A DNA stretch of 63,350 nucleotides from Pelatocladus maniniholoensis HA4357-MV3 (GCA_019359115.1 JAHHHW010000083.1:1-63350), one strand, 5' to 3'; positions 25,313-34,617 are shown, counted from the first letter of the stretch. The notes: generated from the sequence alone by a model not told the origin. Numbers and translations: made by a program.

Positions 25313-25810
25313 ATGTCTGAAGAAAAAACAAACTTACCTCAACTACCTACAACTGCTATAGATAATCCCACAAGTCAGACACTTGAGTATTGGTTTGAGT
25401 ATCCCGTAAGAGTACAACCTCATCACACCGACTATTTAGGCGTAGTGTGGCACGGTACTTATATAGCTTGGATGGAAGAAGCACGGGTAGAATGCTTGCG
25501 TTCCATAGGTGTACAATATGCGGACTTAGTGGCTTTAGGTTGCGATTTGCCAGTGGTAGAACTGTCGCTACGCTACCACCGTTCCATTCAATTAGGTATG
25601 GTGGCAGTAGTCAAAACACGCATGATTGAAGTCACCAGCGTCCGCATAAACTGGGATTACGTGATTGAATCTCCAGATAGGCAAGAATTGTATGTTACAG
25701 GTCAAGTCACATTAGTCGCTGTAGACCGAGAAAGAGGTAAAATAATGCGTCAACTACCTGCCAATGTTCAAGATATGCTGGCAAAAATCTCAGCTTCATT
25801 GAATAAATGA
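25313..25810 (+). CDS. hotdog-fold acyl-CoA thioesterase (4HBT type)
   Basis: The 165-residue protein matches the 4-hydroxybenzoyl-CoA thioesterase family: VRVQPHHTDYLGVVWHGTYIAWMEEARVE holds the catalytic Asp40 in the H-x-T-D-x-x-G-V-V pattern. An N-terminal extension of about 25 residues is polar. Such enzymes release acids from CoA thioesters; one cyanobacterial member acts on 1,4-dihydroxy-2-naphthoyl-CoA in phylloquinone synthesis, but this one cannot be assigned. The start ATG has no strong ribosome binding site. It is followed by short tandem repeats and a convergent small membrane-protein gene. Confidence 0.9.
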   Translation: MSEEKTNLPQLPTTAIDNPTSQTLEYWFEYPVRVQPHHTDYLGVVWHGTYIAWMEEARVECLRSIGVQYADLVALGCDLPVVELSLRYHRSIQLGMVAVVKTRMIEVTSVRINWDYVIESPDRQELYVTGQVTLVAVDRERGKIMRQLPANVQDMLAKISASLNK

Positions 25811-25857
25811 TTGTTGATCAATGGATATTGGACATTGGGAAGAGACTTGTTAAATAA

Positions 25858-25903
25858 TTCTCCCTTGTCCCCTTGTCCCCAATCCCCAATCCCCAATCCC
25901 CCA
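25858..25903. repeat. short tandem repeats (CCCCAAT type)
   Basis: CCCCTTGTCCCCAATCCCCA and further copies form a short heptamer-like array between convergent genes. Confidence 0.75.
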
Positions 25904-26110
25904 CTACCTACCTATCTGCGGTAATTTCTGGGGAATTTGCACTATATAATTCCAAATCTCTTGAGGTCCAATACCATAGCCAACATGCAGCAAAACGACG
26001 ATCAGAGCAATGACAAAGGCGGTTTTCACGGTCGTTTTGACTACTTTAATTAAGATTGTGAATATTAACCAAGCGATAATTAGGGCTATAAGCATAATCA
26101 TCAATCCCAA
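25904..26110 (-). CDS. small hydrophobic membrane protein
   Basis: The 68-residue protein has two hydrophobic spans, at roughly residues 2-20 (IMLIALIIAWLIFTIL) and 28-45 (TAFVIALIVVLLHVGYG). A loop with several lysines separates them, and the end reads IWNYIVQIPQKLP. Homologues of this type are common single genes in cyanobacteria with no known role. The stop overlaps the end of the short repeat array. Confidence 0.65.
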   Translation of the reverse strand: MGLMIMLIALIIAWLIFTILIKVVKTTVKTAFVIALIVVLLHVGYGIGPQEIWNYIVQIPQKLPQIGR

Positions 26111-26310
26111 AATATTGCCTTTACTGTCAATGAGATGATGTCAGAAAAGGTGATTGAATTTTAAATTAAATTGTCGTTATAAACTCTGTTTGAAGAATGG
26201 CTGTAAAAATGACTAATGTGATTAGCAAAATATTTTTTGAATTAACCACAAAAGACACGTAGATGCGGAGCTGCTTCCGCAGGTAGCGTCCCGGACGGAA
26301 CTACCCAAAG

Positions 26311-26481
26311 GGGAGCATCCCAAATGTTCAAAACGCCTGCGATTTCAATCGCAGTCTGATAGCGAAAGTCGGCTTCAGCAGACTGTTTGATTTTATGAAG
26401 TCGTCTTCAGACGACTTGCGCTATTAGCAAAGGGTTTAAACCCTTTGCTTTACGGTATTTTGAAAAAATTGGGATGCTCCC
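26311..26481. mobile_element. 171-bp MITE with 13-bp inverted ends and 8-bp target duplication
   Basis: The ends GGGAGCATCCCAA (26311-26323) and TTGGGATGCTCCC (26469-26481) are exact inverted repeats. The flanks ACCCAAAG at 26303-26310 and 26482-26489 are a direct duplication. The interior is entirely made of palindromes (four-hairpin element) and encodes nothing. It is a textbook non-autonomous insertion; the parent transposase is not in the window. Confidence 0.85.
26335..26455. repeat. four-hairpin structured repeat, copy 1
   Basis: In order: hairpin A CTGCGATT/AATCGCAG, outer-stem strand ATAGCGAAAGTC, hairpin B AGTCGGCT/AGCAGACT, hairpin C AGTCGTCT/AGACGACT, outer-stem strand GACTTGCGCTAT, and hairpin D AGCAAAGGGTTT/AAACCCTTTGCT. 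A second copy with different but still self-complementary hairpins lies at 28117-28238. Confidence 0.8.
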
Positions 26482-26671
26482 ACCCAAAGGGCTTCTCATA
26501 GATTAGGACACAAAGAACAGCAATTGTTTAAAATCTATATTAGGTTTTATGTTTCTTTTTATTGAAGATTAATAAACAAGATAATAACACAATTTATCTT
26601 ATTTTTAGTGATATTTTTGCTAGAAAAAGATAAAATATTTTTGCCTGATTTTAAAATAATTTATGAAAACT

Positions 26672-26700
26672 TCAGCGTTCAGTCTTATACTGAACGCTGA
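26672..26700 (-). terminator. terminator hairpin of dxr
   Basis: TCAGCGTTCAG and CTGAACGCTGA form a perfect 11-bp stem. On the minus strand it follows the dxr stop by about 20 bases and is succeeded by a T-rich run. Confidence 0.75.
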
Positions 26701-26721
26701 TTAATTGAAGTTTATTATTTT

Positions 26722-27918
26722 TTATCGCAAGGAAATTATTTGTGGGTGAGATTCTAAATTTATAGTGGCAGTCAAAACTTCTTGTCTAGCCCATTGATCG
26801 GCAGCCAAAATATCATATAAGGTGGGATTTGAAAGGTTTTCAGATGAGAAGCGATCGCACACCCATTCGATGCATCGAGCGATATCTAAATAACTAATTT
26901 TTTCTGACAAAAATAAAGCTACGGCTTGTTCATTTGCTGCATTTAAAACGGCTGGCATCGAACCACCAGCCTTACCAGCAGCATAAGCCAACTGCATACA
27001 AGGATACTTCTTGTGGTCTGGTTCGCGGAAGGTCAAATTACCAGCTTTTACCAAATCTAATCTTTCCCAGTCGGTGTAAATGCGTTCCGGCCAAGATAAA
27101 GCATATAGCAAAGGTAAGCGCATATCAGGCCAGCCAAGTTGAGCTAATACAGAAGTATCCTGAAGTTCTATTAAAGAGTGAATAATACTTTGGGGATGGA
27201 TGACAATTTCAATGTCTTTATAATCTAAACCAAACAAAAAATGAGCTTCAATTACTTCTAATCCCTTATTCATCAAAGTGGCAGAATCCACAGTGATTTT
27301 TCGCCCCATCGACCAATTAGGATGTTTAAGAGCATCAGCAATAGTCACTTCTGCTAATTTTTCTGTAGCCCAATCCCGGAAAGCACCACCAGAAGCTGTA
27401 AGTATAATCTTTCGCAATCCACCTTTTGGAACACCTTGTAAACACTGAAATATGGCGGAATGTTCCGAATCTGCTGGTAATAGTTTTATCCCATGTTTCT
27501 CAATTAAAGGGAGAACAACAGGAGCACCAGCAATGAGGGTTTCTTTATTAGCTAAAGCGATATCTTTACCAGCTTCAATTGCTGCAATCGTTGGTAGTAA
27601 GCCTGCACAGCCAACAATACCCGTCACCACAGTTTGAGCATCACCGTAGCTTGCAACTTCTACGACTCCTGGATCACCAGCCAGGAGAATTGGTTGGGGA
27701 TCAAGATCAGCGATCGCTTCTTTTAGTGCTGATAATTTTTCCTCTGCACAAATCGCTGCTATACTCGGTCGAAATTGCCGAATTTGAGCAGCTAACAATT
27801 CCACATTATTTCCAGCTGCTAAACCAACAATCTGAAACTTATCTGGATTATTAGCGACAATATCTAAAGTCTGAGTACCGATAGAGCCAGTAGAACCAAG
27901 AAGAGTTATTGTTTTCAC
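26722..27918 (-). CDS. dxr: 1-deoxy-D-xylulose 5-phosphate reductoisomerase
   Basis: This 398-residue enzyme of the MEP isoprenoid pathway converts DXP to 2-C-methyl-D-erythritol 4-phosphate with NADPH. Visible motifs are the NADPH-binding [16 protein letters not shown] at the N-terminus, the metal/substrate blocks [17 protein letters not shown] and [11 protein letters not shown], then [24 protein letters not shown], and [11 protein letters not shown]. Length is typical. The ATG has a normal context. It is a single gene with a hairpin terminator and short tandem repeats upstream of the start. Confidence 0.97.
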   Translation of the reverse strand: MKTITLLGSTGSIGTQTLDIVANNPDKFQIVGLAAGNNVELLAAQIRQFRPSIAAICAEEKLSALKEAIADLDPQPILLAGDPGVVEVASYGDAQTVVTGIVGCAGLLPTIAAIEAGKDIALANKETLIAGAPVVLPLIEKHGIKLLPADSEHSAIFQCLQGVPKGGLRKIILTASGGAFRDWATEKLAEVTIADALKHPNWSMGRKITVDSATLMNKGLEVIEAHFLFGLDYKDIEIVIHPQSIIHSLIELQDTSVLAQLGWPDMRLPLLYALSWPERIYTDWERLDLVKAGNLTFREPDHKKYPCMQLAYAAGKAGGSMPAVLNAANEQAVALFLSEKISYLDIARCIEWVCDRFSSENLSNPTLYDILAADQWARQEVLTATINLESHPQIISLR

Positions 27919-27970
27919 AATTATTTAGGGATCAACAGACAACTCCAATCTTAAATTGCTTCGTACTCTT

Positions 27971-28035
27971 GGGGATAGGGGATCGGGGATAAGGGATCGG
28001 GGATAGGGGATCGGGGATAAGGGATTGGGAATTGG
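27971..28035. repeat. short tandem repeats (GGGATCGGGGATA type)
   Basis: Alternating GGGGATAGGGGATCG and GGGATAAGGGATCG units occur upstream of dxr. A related C-rich piece, GATCCCTGATCCCCGATCC, precedes the next gene at about 28256-28275, so the pair could bracket the structured repeat between them. Confidence 0.8.
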
Positions 28036-28116
28036 GGAAGGTAGGGGTCGCCTCTGGGGATAAGCTACGGTGTACACACAAGTCAAAATCAAAATTTTTC
28101 ATGTTGAAACTGTATC

Positions 28117-28238
28117 CCGCCTAGAACTAAAGTTCCAGGCTCATAGCGAAAGTCCACTCAAGTGGACTGGAACAAACTTTTTTTTGAGTCCTCTGAAGAG
28201 GACTTGCGCTATGAGACTCGGAATTTATTCCGAGGCGG
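28117..28238. repeat. four-hairpin structured repeat, copy 2
   Basis: It has the same layout as copy 1: hairpin A CCTAGAACT/AGTTCCAGG, outer strand CTCATAGCGAAAGTC, hairpin B AGTCCACT/AGTGGACT, hairpin C AGTCCTCT/AGAGGACT, outer strand GACTTGCGCTATGAG, and hairpin D CTCGGAAT/ATTCCGAG. The closing bases CCGCCT and AGGCGG also pair. No MITE ends or target duplication surround this copy. Confidence 0.8.
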
Positions 28239-28279
28239 TACAGATGCTAATACCTGATCCCTGATCCCCGATCCTTTTT

Positions 28280-29542
28280 ATGTCTTATATCAAAAAATAC
28301 CTGTTAAAAAATGATTTACTCTTTCCCATAACAATCTGGTTTATCACTAGATTGATGATTTGGAGTGCCATGTTATTGATTGCTCCTTTATTGGATGCAC
28401 CATCAGGAGGAAAAGCTGTTGTTTTTGGCTGGGGGGTTTTTGATGCTTGGGATAGCATCCATTACCGTAACATCACTACCTCCGGGTATGAATATTTAAA
28501 TGATGGCAAAGGACACAATATAGCCTTTTTCCCTTTATTTCCTTTGATTGTGCGGGTAATAATGAATTTTGGCTTGTCGTTTGAAGTTGCAGGAGTGATA
28601 GTCAACAATGTTGCTTTTTTAGCTACGCTTTACTGTGTGTATTTTTGGGTGAAGGAATTTCACAGCATACAGGGCGCACGTTGGGCTACTGCTGTACTAG
28701 CATGGTGTCCACCATCGTTATTTACAGCAGTAATTTATACTGAAGGATTATATTTATTTTTGAGTGCGGCGGCTTTACGGGCTTTTGACAAACATCAGTA
28801 TGCTTGGAGTGGCTTTTGGGGAGCAATGGCTACAGCAACACGTCCCACAGGATTAGCACTGATCCCAGCTTTTTTGATTACTGCTTGGAAACAAAAGCGA
28901 TCGCCTGTTGCTTATCTTGCTGGTTTAGCTACTGCTGCGGGAATATTGCTATTTAGCCTGTATTGTGCTGTAGAATTTGACGATCCTTTGGCATTTATTC
29001 ACGCCCAAAAAGGTTGGCGTTCTTCTTTGGGATTTGATTGGCAAGGTTGGTGGAAAATGCTGATGCAAATTACAGTCGGCACAACTAATTGGAAACACGG
29101 CTGGATTAAAGATCCCCTGCATCCGCTATTATTTACTGCAATTGTTTTGATTGGTTTTTTGATTTGGCGCGATCGCCAACGCTTGGGTGCAGCGAAAGTA
29201 GATTATGGTTTTGCTGCTTTATTTTTACTTTTATGGATACTGGTAGGCGATCCTTTGCTTAATACTTTGTCGGTTTTAGGTGGTGCTTACTTGTTATGGC
29301 ATTTACGCAGAGAATTAACTTTGATCACAGTAATTTATGGTTTCTGTGGTTTGGGATTAATTTTTGCCTCTGGTGGAACTTGGTCACTTAATCGTATTGT
29401 CTACGGAATTGTCTCATTCAGCATCGCTCTTGGTGTGTTGTTGTCTCGCTATCCTCGCTACGGATACTTAACCTTATGCTTTTTCACGATTTTACTTGCC
29501 AGTTTCTCCATCCGATTTGCCCAGGAAGTTTGGGTTGGGTGA
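28280..29542 (+). CDS. PIG-V-like GT-C mannosyltransferase family membrane protein (copy 1)
   Basis: The 420-residue polytopic protein has about ten predicted membrane spans. Near residue 55 the loop FDAWDSIHYRNITTSGYE carries the acidic pair and Tyr typical of the PIG-V (Mannosyl_trans2) family, which uses a lipid-linked sugar donor outside the membrane. NIAFFPLFPLIVR and TEGLYLFLSAAALRAF follow as in relatives. The acceptor and sugar are unknown. The closest relative visible is the gene at 34953, roughly 60 percent identical by eye, so the two arose by duplication. The upstream region is short tandem repeats, with no clear ribosome binding site. Confidence 0.85.
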   Translation: MSYIKKYLLKNDLLFPITIWFITRLMIWSAMLLIAPLLDAPSGGKAVVFGWGVFDAWDSIHYRNITTSGYEYLNDGKGHNIAFFPLFPLIVRVIMNFGLSFEVAGVIVNNVAFLATLYCVYFWVKEFHSIQGARWATAVLAWCPPSLFTAVIYTEGLYLFLSAAALRAFDKHQYAWSGFWGAMATATRPTGLALIPAFLITAWKQKRSPVAYLAGLATAAGILLFSLYCAVEFDDPLAFIHAQKGWRSSLGFDWQGWWKMLMQITVGTTNWKHGWIKDPLHPLLFTAIVLIGFLIWRDRQRLGAAKVDYGFAALFLLLWILVGDPLLNTLSVLGGAYLLWHLRRELTLITVIYGFCGLGLIFASGGTWSLNRIVYGIVSFSIALGVLLSRYPRYGYLTLCFFTILLASFSIRFAQEVWVG

Positions 29543-29605
29543 GATTGGGGATTGGGGATTCTCCAGAGGAGACGCACTCGCGTTCGGGGATTGGGGATTG
29601 GGGAC
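29543..29605. repeat. short tandem repeats (GGGGATT type)
   Basis: GATTGGGGATTGGGGATTCT and GGGGATTGGGGATTGGGGA flank a short unrelated insert, right after the preceding stop codon. Confidence 0.75.
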
Positions 29606-29661
29606 AGACACGGAGAATATTTTTGATAGATTCTCCGCCTCGCGTCTTTGACTTTCCCCTG

Positions 29662-29955
29662 TCATCGAGAATCAAAGACTCGTCATCGAGAATCAAAGAC
29701 TCGTTGTCGAGAATCAAAGACTCGTCGCTGAGTATCAAAGACTCGTTGTCGAGAATCAAAGACTCGTCGCTGAGTATCAAAGACTCGTCGCTGAGTATCA
29801 AAGACTCGTCGCTGAGTATCAAAGACTCGTCGCTGAGTATCAAAGACTCGTCGCTGAGTATCAAAGACTCGTCGCTGAGTATCAAACACTCGTCATCGAG
29901 TATCAAACACTCGCCGTTGAGTATCAAACACTCGTCAGCGAAATACAAATACTTG
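29662..29955. repeat. 21-bp tandem repeat, 14 units
   Basis: Units start every 21 bases from 29662. Early units read TCATCGAGAATCAAAGACTCG, middle ones TCGCTGAGTATCAAAGACTCG-like, and late ones carry AAACACTCG. Variation between CATCGAGAA, TTGTCGAGAA and CGCTGAGTA occurs in blocks, suggesting step-wise amplification. Frames are open on both strands because the period equals seven codons, yet no known protein motif appears. It separates two membrane-protein genes. Confidence 0.9.
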
Positions 29956-29983
29956 TTTACAAAAAGATGATTCTTAAAGCCCA

Positions 29984-31396
29984 ATGACAAATGACAAGAC
30001 TGTCGGTTTTATAACTTGCGTGAGTGCTTTAGTGTTATTTGGGTGCAGCAGTTTACGACATGAACTGTTTCATTCTGCTGCTTGGGATTTAGGAATTTTC
30101 GACCAAGCTGTCTACTTGATTAGCCAAGGACAGTCCCCTATTTCCTCATTCTTGGGATTTCACATTCTTGGGGATCATGCGGCTACAATTTTATATCCAT
30201 TGGCTTTACTTTATAAAATCTATCCTAGTGTTTACTGGTTGTTGCTTGTACAAGCAATTGCCTTAGCATCAGGTGTGCTGTTGACTAATTCTATTGCGCG
30301 TCAAGCTGGACTAACGATGCGACAAGCAATAGCAGTGACAGCAGTTTATCTGTTGTATCCATTAGTATTTAATATTAATTTGTATGATTTTCACCCAGAA
30401 GTTATAGCCCTACCTGGACTCTTAGGAGCAATTTTAGCGGCGCGTTTGGCAAAATTTGGCTGGTTTTGTTTCAGTATCTTCCTAATATTGGGATGTAAAG
30501 CAGTATTGTCTCTAACTGTTGCAGCCATGGGAGTCTGGCTACTGGTATTTGAAAAAAGGCGGTTGTGTGGTGCGATCGCCATACTTAGTGGAATCGTTTG
30601 GTTTGCGATCGCTACCAAAGCAATTATTCCTTTTTTCGGTGGTGAAGCAGCCTCAATCACTCGCCACATCTCACGCTATAGCTACTTGGGAAATTCTTTT
30701 GTTGAAATCGCTCAAAATCTGTTGTTCAATCCCAAGTTAGTACTGGGAAAAATTTTCTCACTCAATACTCTAGAATATTTAGCCTTATTGTTTGCACCAG
30801 TCATTTGGGGAATTTCACCTCGACATTTGTTACCTTTGATTGCTGCTATTCCCACACTGATGTTGAATATTCTCGCTAATGCTAGTCAGCAAAGAAACTT
30901 AGTGCATCAGTATTCTTTACCAATCCTACCTTTTTTGTTAGTAGTTGTAATTCAAACCCTGGCTGCTGAAAAAGGATGGATACAAAAACCAAGAAGAATT
31001 CTTCTCTGGTCTTTAGTAGCTTTTTTTGCATTAGGAAAATACGGTTATTTTTGGTCAATTTATCTAGATTCATTTGATACTTGGCAAGCTACACGACAAG
31101 CGATCGCCCAAGTTAAAACCCAAGGAGGTGTTTATACTACTGCCGAAATTGCCTCTCATTTAAGCGATCGCCCACTAATCGAGTTTACAGATGCAAATTC
31201 CCCACCAGCAGATCTAACGAAATTTGAATATATACTCTTAAATGCCCGTCATCCCGGTTGGCTTAGTGATCGCGATTTTGCCATGATGTTAGTCAATCAG
31301 CTCAAAAATATTCAACAGTTTCAACTCAACTACCAGCAAGACGACATTTATTTATTTGTGAAAAACTCTTCTGCTAGAGATAAAAAGGTTAATTGA
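29984..31396 (+). CDS. DUF2079 family polytopic membrane protein (copy 1)
   Basis: The 470-residue protein has about twelve hydrophobic spans. The early luminal loop WDLGIFDQAVYLISQGQ and the FDQ...HILGDHAA pattern match DUF2079, a GT-C-like family where the Asp is thought to be catalytic. YDFHPEVIALP is a second conserved block. It probably transfers a sugar from a polyprenyl donor at the outer membrane face; substrate unknown. A tandem copy follows at 31491. The start is immediately after the 21-bp repeat array, with weak ribosome-binding sequence. Confidence 0.85.
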   Translation: MTNDKTVGFITCVSALVLFGCSSLRHELFHSAAWDLGIFDQAVYLISQGQSPISSFLGFHILGDHAATILYPLALLYKIYPSVYWLLLVQAIALASGVLLTNSIARQAGLTMRQAIAVTAVYLLYPLVFNINLYDFHPEVIALPGLLGAILAARLAKFGWFCFSIFLILGCKAVLSLTVAAMGVWLLVFEKRRLCGAIAILSGIVWFAIATKAIIPFFGGEAASITRHISRYSYLGNSFVEIAQNLLFNPKLVLGKIFSLNTLEYLALLFAPVIWGISPRHLLPLIAAIPTLMLNILANASQQRNLVHQYSLPILPFLLVVVIQTLAAEKGWIQKPRRILLWSLVAFFALGKYGYFWSIYLDSFDTWQATRQAIAQVKTQGGVYTTAEIASHLSDRPLIEFTDANSPPADLTKFEYILLNARHPGWLSDRDFAMMLVNQLKNIQQFQLNYQQDDIYLFVKNSSARDKKVN

Positions 31397-31490
31397 AACT
31401 TAAATGTCTCTACTTCTGTCTTTTTTCCAGAAAATCGTAAAATAATTAGGTTAAGAAAATATTAACAATATTTTTGACTTGTAACGAGGA

Positions 31491-32888
31491 GTGAAAAAAC
31501 AACTTTTTCAGTTTGGCATTATCGGTTGGATGACTGGAATCAGTGCCTTAGTGTTGTTTGCGTGCAGCAGTCTTAGGCATACACTATTTCAGTCAGGAGT
31601 TCTGGATCTGGGAATTTACGACCAGGTTGTTTACTTAATCAGCCAAGGACAACCGCCTATTTCCTCTTTTCTAGGCTTTCATCACATGGGGAACCATGCA
31701 GCTTTTTCAGTCTATCCATTGGCTTTACTTTACAAAATTTATCCCAGCGCCTACTGGTTGTTAGCTGTGCAAGCTGTCTCCCTAGCTTTCGGTGCTGTAC
31801 CGACTTATTATCTCGCTTTGCAAGCAGGACTCAAGCAAAGCCAAGCAGTAGCAATGGCAGCAGTTTATCTGCTATATCCATTGATTTTTAATGTCAATAT
31901 CTTTGAATTTCACCCAGAAGTTATGGCAATTCCTGTATTTCTGGGAGTTGTTTTGGCAGCACGATTAGGTAAAGTATTGTGGTTTTGTCTTGGGACTATT
32001 TTTATTTTGGGTTGTAAAGCCGTGTTGTCGCTGACGGTGGCAGCGATGGGTTTTTGGCTGTTGCTGTTTGAACGACGGCGTTTTTGCGGTACATTCGCTT
32101 TTATTGCTGGTATCAGTTGGTTTTTAATTTCTAGCCAAGTGATTATTCCCTTTTTTAGTAATAATGAAGCAGCAGCAGTAGAACGTTACAGCTATTTAGG
32201 CAATTCTGTTTTCGCAATTGCTAGCAATATTATACTGAAACCAAATATCATTTTTGGGAAAGTATTTTCACTAGATTCACTGGAATATTTGACATTGTTA
32301 ATTGCACCTCTAATTTGGGGACTTACACCTCGATATTTAAATCCTTTGGTAAGTGCAATTCCAGCATTAGTTTTAAATATTCTTTCCGATAAATCAGCCC
32401 AACGTGACTTAATTCATCAATATTCTTTGCCGATACTGCCATTTTTAATTTTGGCTGTAATTGCTAGTCTTGCTGCTGATAAGGGATGGCTGCGTTCCAG
32501 AAAGACAATTATTTTGTGGGCATTATTGGCTTTCATGATATTAGGAAAATACGGCTATTTTTGGTCACGATATCTGAGAACAGCTGATAATTGGCAAGCA
32601 ACAACCCAGGCGATCGCTCAAGTTCAGACAAAAGGCGCTGTTTTAACTACCCACAGCATCGCCCCACATTTAAGTCATCGTCCGATGATTCAATTTGTAG
32701 ATGATATTAGCGGCCCGCCCACAGACTTCACTCCATTTGATTATATATTGCTGAACGTGCGCCACCCAGACGGTACTCGCAATCCAGAATTTGCCGCAAA
32801 CTTAGTAAATCAACTGAAAACTAATCAAATATTTCAACTACTCTACCAGCGCGATGACGTGTATTTATTTGTCAAGCGAACTCAATAA
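31491..32888 (+). CDS. DUF2079 family polytopic membrane protein (copy 2)
   Basis: The 465-residue protein is a tandem duplicate of the preceding gene (about 60 percent identical by eye) with the same LDLGIYDQVVYLISQGQ and FEFHPEVMAIP blocks and a soluble tail of about 100 residues containing HSIAPHLSHRPMIQF. A GTG start at 31491 overlaps the GAGGAG, which is unusual; the ATG at 31530 (residue 14) just before GISALVLF is an alternative that would align with the neighbour. It is separated from copy 1 by 94 bases and may share its transcript. Confidence 0.85.
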   Translation: MKKQLFQFGIIGWMTGISALVLFACSSLRHTLFQSGVLDLGIYDQVVYLISQGQPPISSFLGFHHMGNHAAFSVYPLALLYKIYPSAYWLLAVQAVSLAFGAVPTYYLALQAGLKQSQAVAMAAVYLLYPLIFNVNIFEFHPEVMAIPVFLGVVLAARLGKVLWFCLGTIFILGCKAVLSLTVAAMGFWLLLFERRRFCGTFAFIAGISWFLISSQVIIPFFSNNEAAAVERYSYLGNSVFAIASNIILKPNIIFGKVFSLDSLEYLTLLIAPLIWGLTPRYLNPLVSAIPALVLNILSDKSAQRDLIHQYSLPILPFLILAVIASLAADKGWLRSRKTIILWALLAFMILGKYGYFWSRYLRTADNWQATTQAIAQVQTKGAVLTTHSIAPHLSHRPMIQFVDDISGPPTDFTPFDYILLNVRHPDGTRNPEFAANLVNQLKTNQIFQLLYQRDDVYLFVKRTQ

Positions 32889-33144
32889 AAGAATTAGTGA
32901 TTATTGAATACTTAATAATTAACTCCTATATAGTAATCCTAAATTCTTAGTGAAACTTTTCTTATCTCCTTCTTTGTGTATTTTGTGTCCTACCTTACTC
33001 TATGAGAAGCCGCTTGTGCGTCTATGTGGTTCGTTCCAATAATGTTTGTCTTCTATAGAAGTGGATTTAGTAGCAGTCTAAGTTAACTTCAATAAATAAT
33101 TCATCCAAACTCGCTTTTACTAACTATATGAATCTGATAAAAAC

Positions 33145-34617
33145 ATGACAATTATCAAATCAAAAAATATTTTATTCCCATCATTAATAATATCATTCTT
33201 AATTATTTTAGTCATTGCAATTAGGTTTGAACCAATCACACAAACATTTCAATTTGATTATGATGAAGGTTTTAATTTGATGAAAGCCTTGCTTTATTCA
33301 AAAGGTTTTTCTCTCTATAGTCAAATATGGAATGATCAACCACCACTTTTTACAGTTATTTTATCAAATTGGCTGAAACTATTTAGTGATTCTATCTTTG
33401 CTGCACGCTTACTTACACTTATATTTTCAGCAGTATTAATCTGGTGTTTTTATCAAATAATATTCCGTGAACTAGGTAAATTTGCAGCTTTAGTAGGGAC
33501 AATTTTATTATTTACCTCTTGGTTATATATTCGCTTAAGTATTTCGGTAATGATTGGCATTCCATCCTTAGCTTTAGCAATGCTATCTATTTATTTGTTA
33601 AAAATATATAAACAAAAAACCAATAACTTATATTTGATATTATCTGCCGGATGCTTGGCGTTATCTTTACAGACTAAATTATTTACTGTATTTTTAATTC
33701 CTTTAATCTTATTTGATTTGTTAGCTTCTGACAACAAACTTCAGGATATTCAAAAAAATAGAATCGTCTTATTCAAGCATATAAGTTTATGGTTGATTAT
33801 TCTAGGCTCAGTTTATAGCTTATTTGGAGTCCTGTATCAACAATTTGATAACCAAGAACAATTAATTTTTACTCATCTCAAACAACCACAAAATGTAGAG
33901 GTAGAAAATTTTCATAATCTGAAATATCTCGGCTACATGATTCATCAAGATTATGACTATATTTTTCTCGCTTGCATCGGTATCTGGGCAATTATATCTC
34001 AAAAAAAGAAGAATGGCTTACTGCCATTTTCTTGGTTAGTTACTGCCACATTTATTTTGCTCAATCATCAACCACTTTGGTATCACTATTATCCCTTACT
34101 TGCTATCCCAATTTGTTGGCTAGCCGCTTATGGAGTGGCTTTCTTATATGATTTATTTTTTCAGACTTTACATAAAGATAAAGGTTTTCCAACAATCAAT
34201 ATCAAAAAAAGACTTCTCCCTTTTTCTTTGGTCGTAATATTCATTAGTTTAATAATTATTACTCCCCCAAATCCTCGCGGGAGTGTACCCAAAAATTTAG
34301 AACTGATGCAAATGGTTGAAAAATACAAATATTTTACAAATTGGGTATTTACAGATAATCCTATGTATGCGTTCTACAATAATTTACTTGTCCCACCGGA
34401 AATTGCCGTTATGTCTTATAAAAGAATAAATTCTGGAGATTTGACGTTTGCCAAAATGCTTGCCATATTAAAAAAATATCACCCAGAGCAAATTATATTA
34501 ACCAGGTGGACTACTCAAATTAAGAATGATAAAAACATTATGGATTATATAAATGCTAACTATTCAAAAACTTATGAAAATACAGCTAAAAGTGAAGAAC
34601 AATATATTTTAAGCTAA
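33145..34617 (+). CDS. GT39/ArnT-like glycosyltransferase, integral membrane
   Basis: The 490-residue polytopic protein opens with a span and then the loop FDYDEGFNLMKALLYSKGF, which has the D-x-D/E pair of the PMT/ArnT (GT-C) family, followed by NDQPPLFTVILS. About ten spans follow and then a luminal tail that ends near ILTRWTTQ. It would add a sugar from a polyprenyl-phosphate donor to a lipid or protein; the acceptor is unknown. It is more AT-rich than its neighbours, which may reflect a separate acquisition. No clear ribosome binding site is seen. Confidence 0.82.
   Translation: MTIIKSKNILFPSLIISFLIILVIAIRFEPITQTFQFDYDEGFNLMKALLYSKGFSLYSQIWNDQPPLFTVILSNWLKLFSDSIFAARLLTLIFSAVLIWCFYQIIFRELGKFAALVGTILLFTSWLYIRLSISVMIGIPSLALAMLSIYLLKIYKQKTNNLYLILSAGCLALSLQTKLFTVFLIPLILFDLLASDNKLQDIQKNRIVLFKHISLWLIILGSVYSLFGVLYQQFDNQEQLIFTHLKQPQNVEVENFHNLKYLGYMIHQDYDYIFLACIGIWAIISQKKKNGLLPFSWLVTATFILLNHQPLWYHYYPLLAIPICWLAAYGVAFLYDLFFQTLHKDKGFPTINIKKRLLPFSLVVIFISLIIITPPNPRGSVPKNLELMQMVEKYKYFTNWVFTDNPMYAFYNNLLVPPEIAVMSYKRINSGDLTFAKMLAILKKYHPEQIILTRWTTQIKNDKNIMDYINANYSKTYENTAKSEEQYILS

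Larger units (their letters stand above)
26111..26721. other. gene-free stretch holding a nested MITE
   Basis: Bases around 26241-26302 and 26490-26520 belong to a dispersed repeat (ACCACAAAAGACACGTAGAT ... CTTCTCATAGATTAGGACAC), a variant of which lies in reverse at about 32975-33035. The MITE at 26311-26481 interrupts it. The dxr terminator is at 26672-26700. Confidence 0.6.

Noticed and set aside
29484-29990. Long minus-strand frame of 168 codons through the 21-bp repeat
   Set aside because: Open only because the repeat period is seven codons; frames are equally open on the plus strand and no protein family fits.
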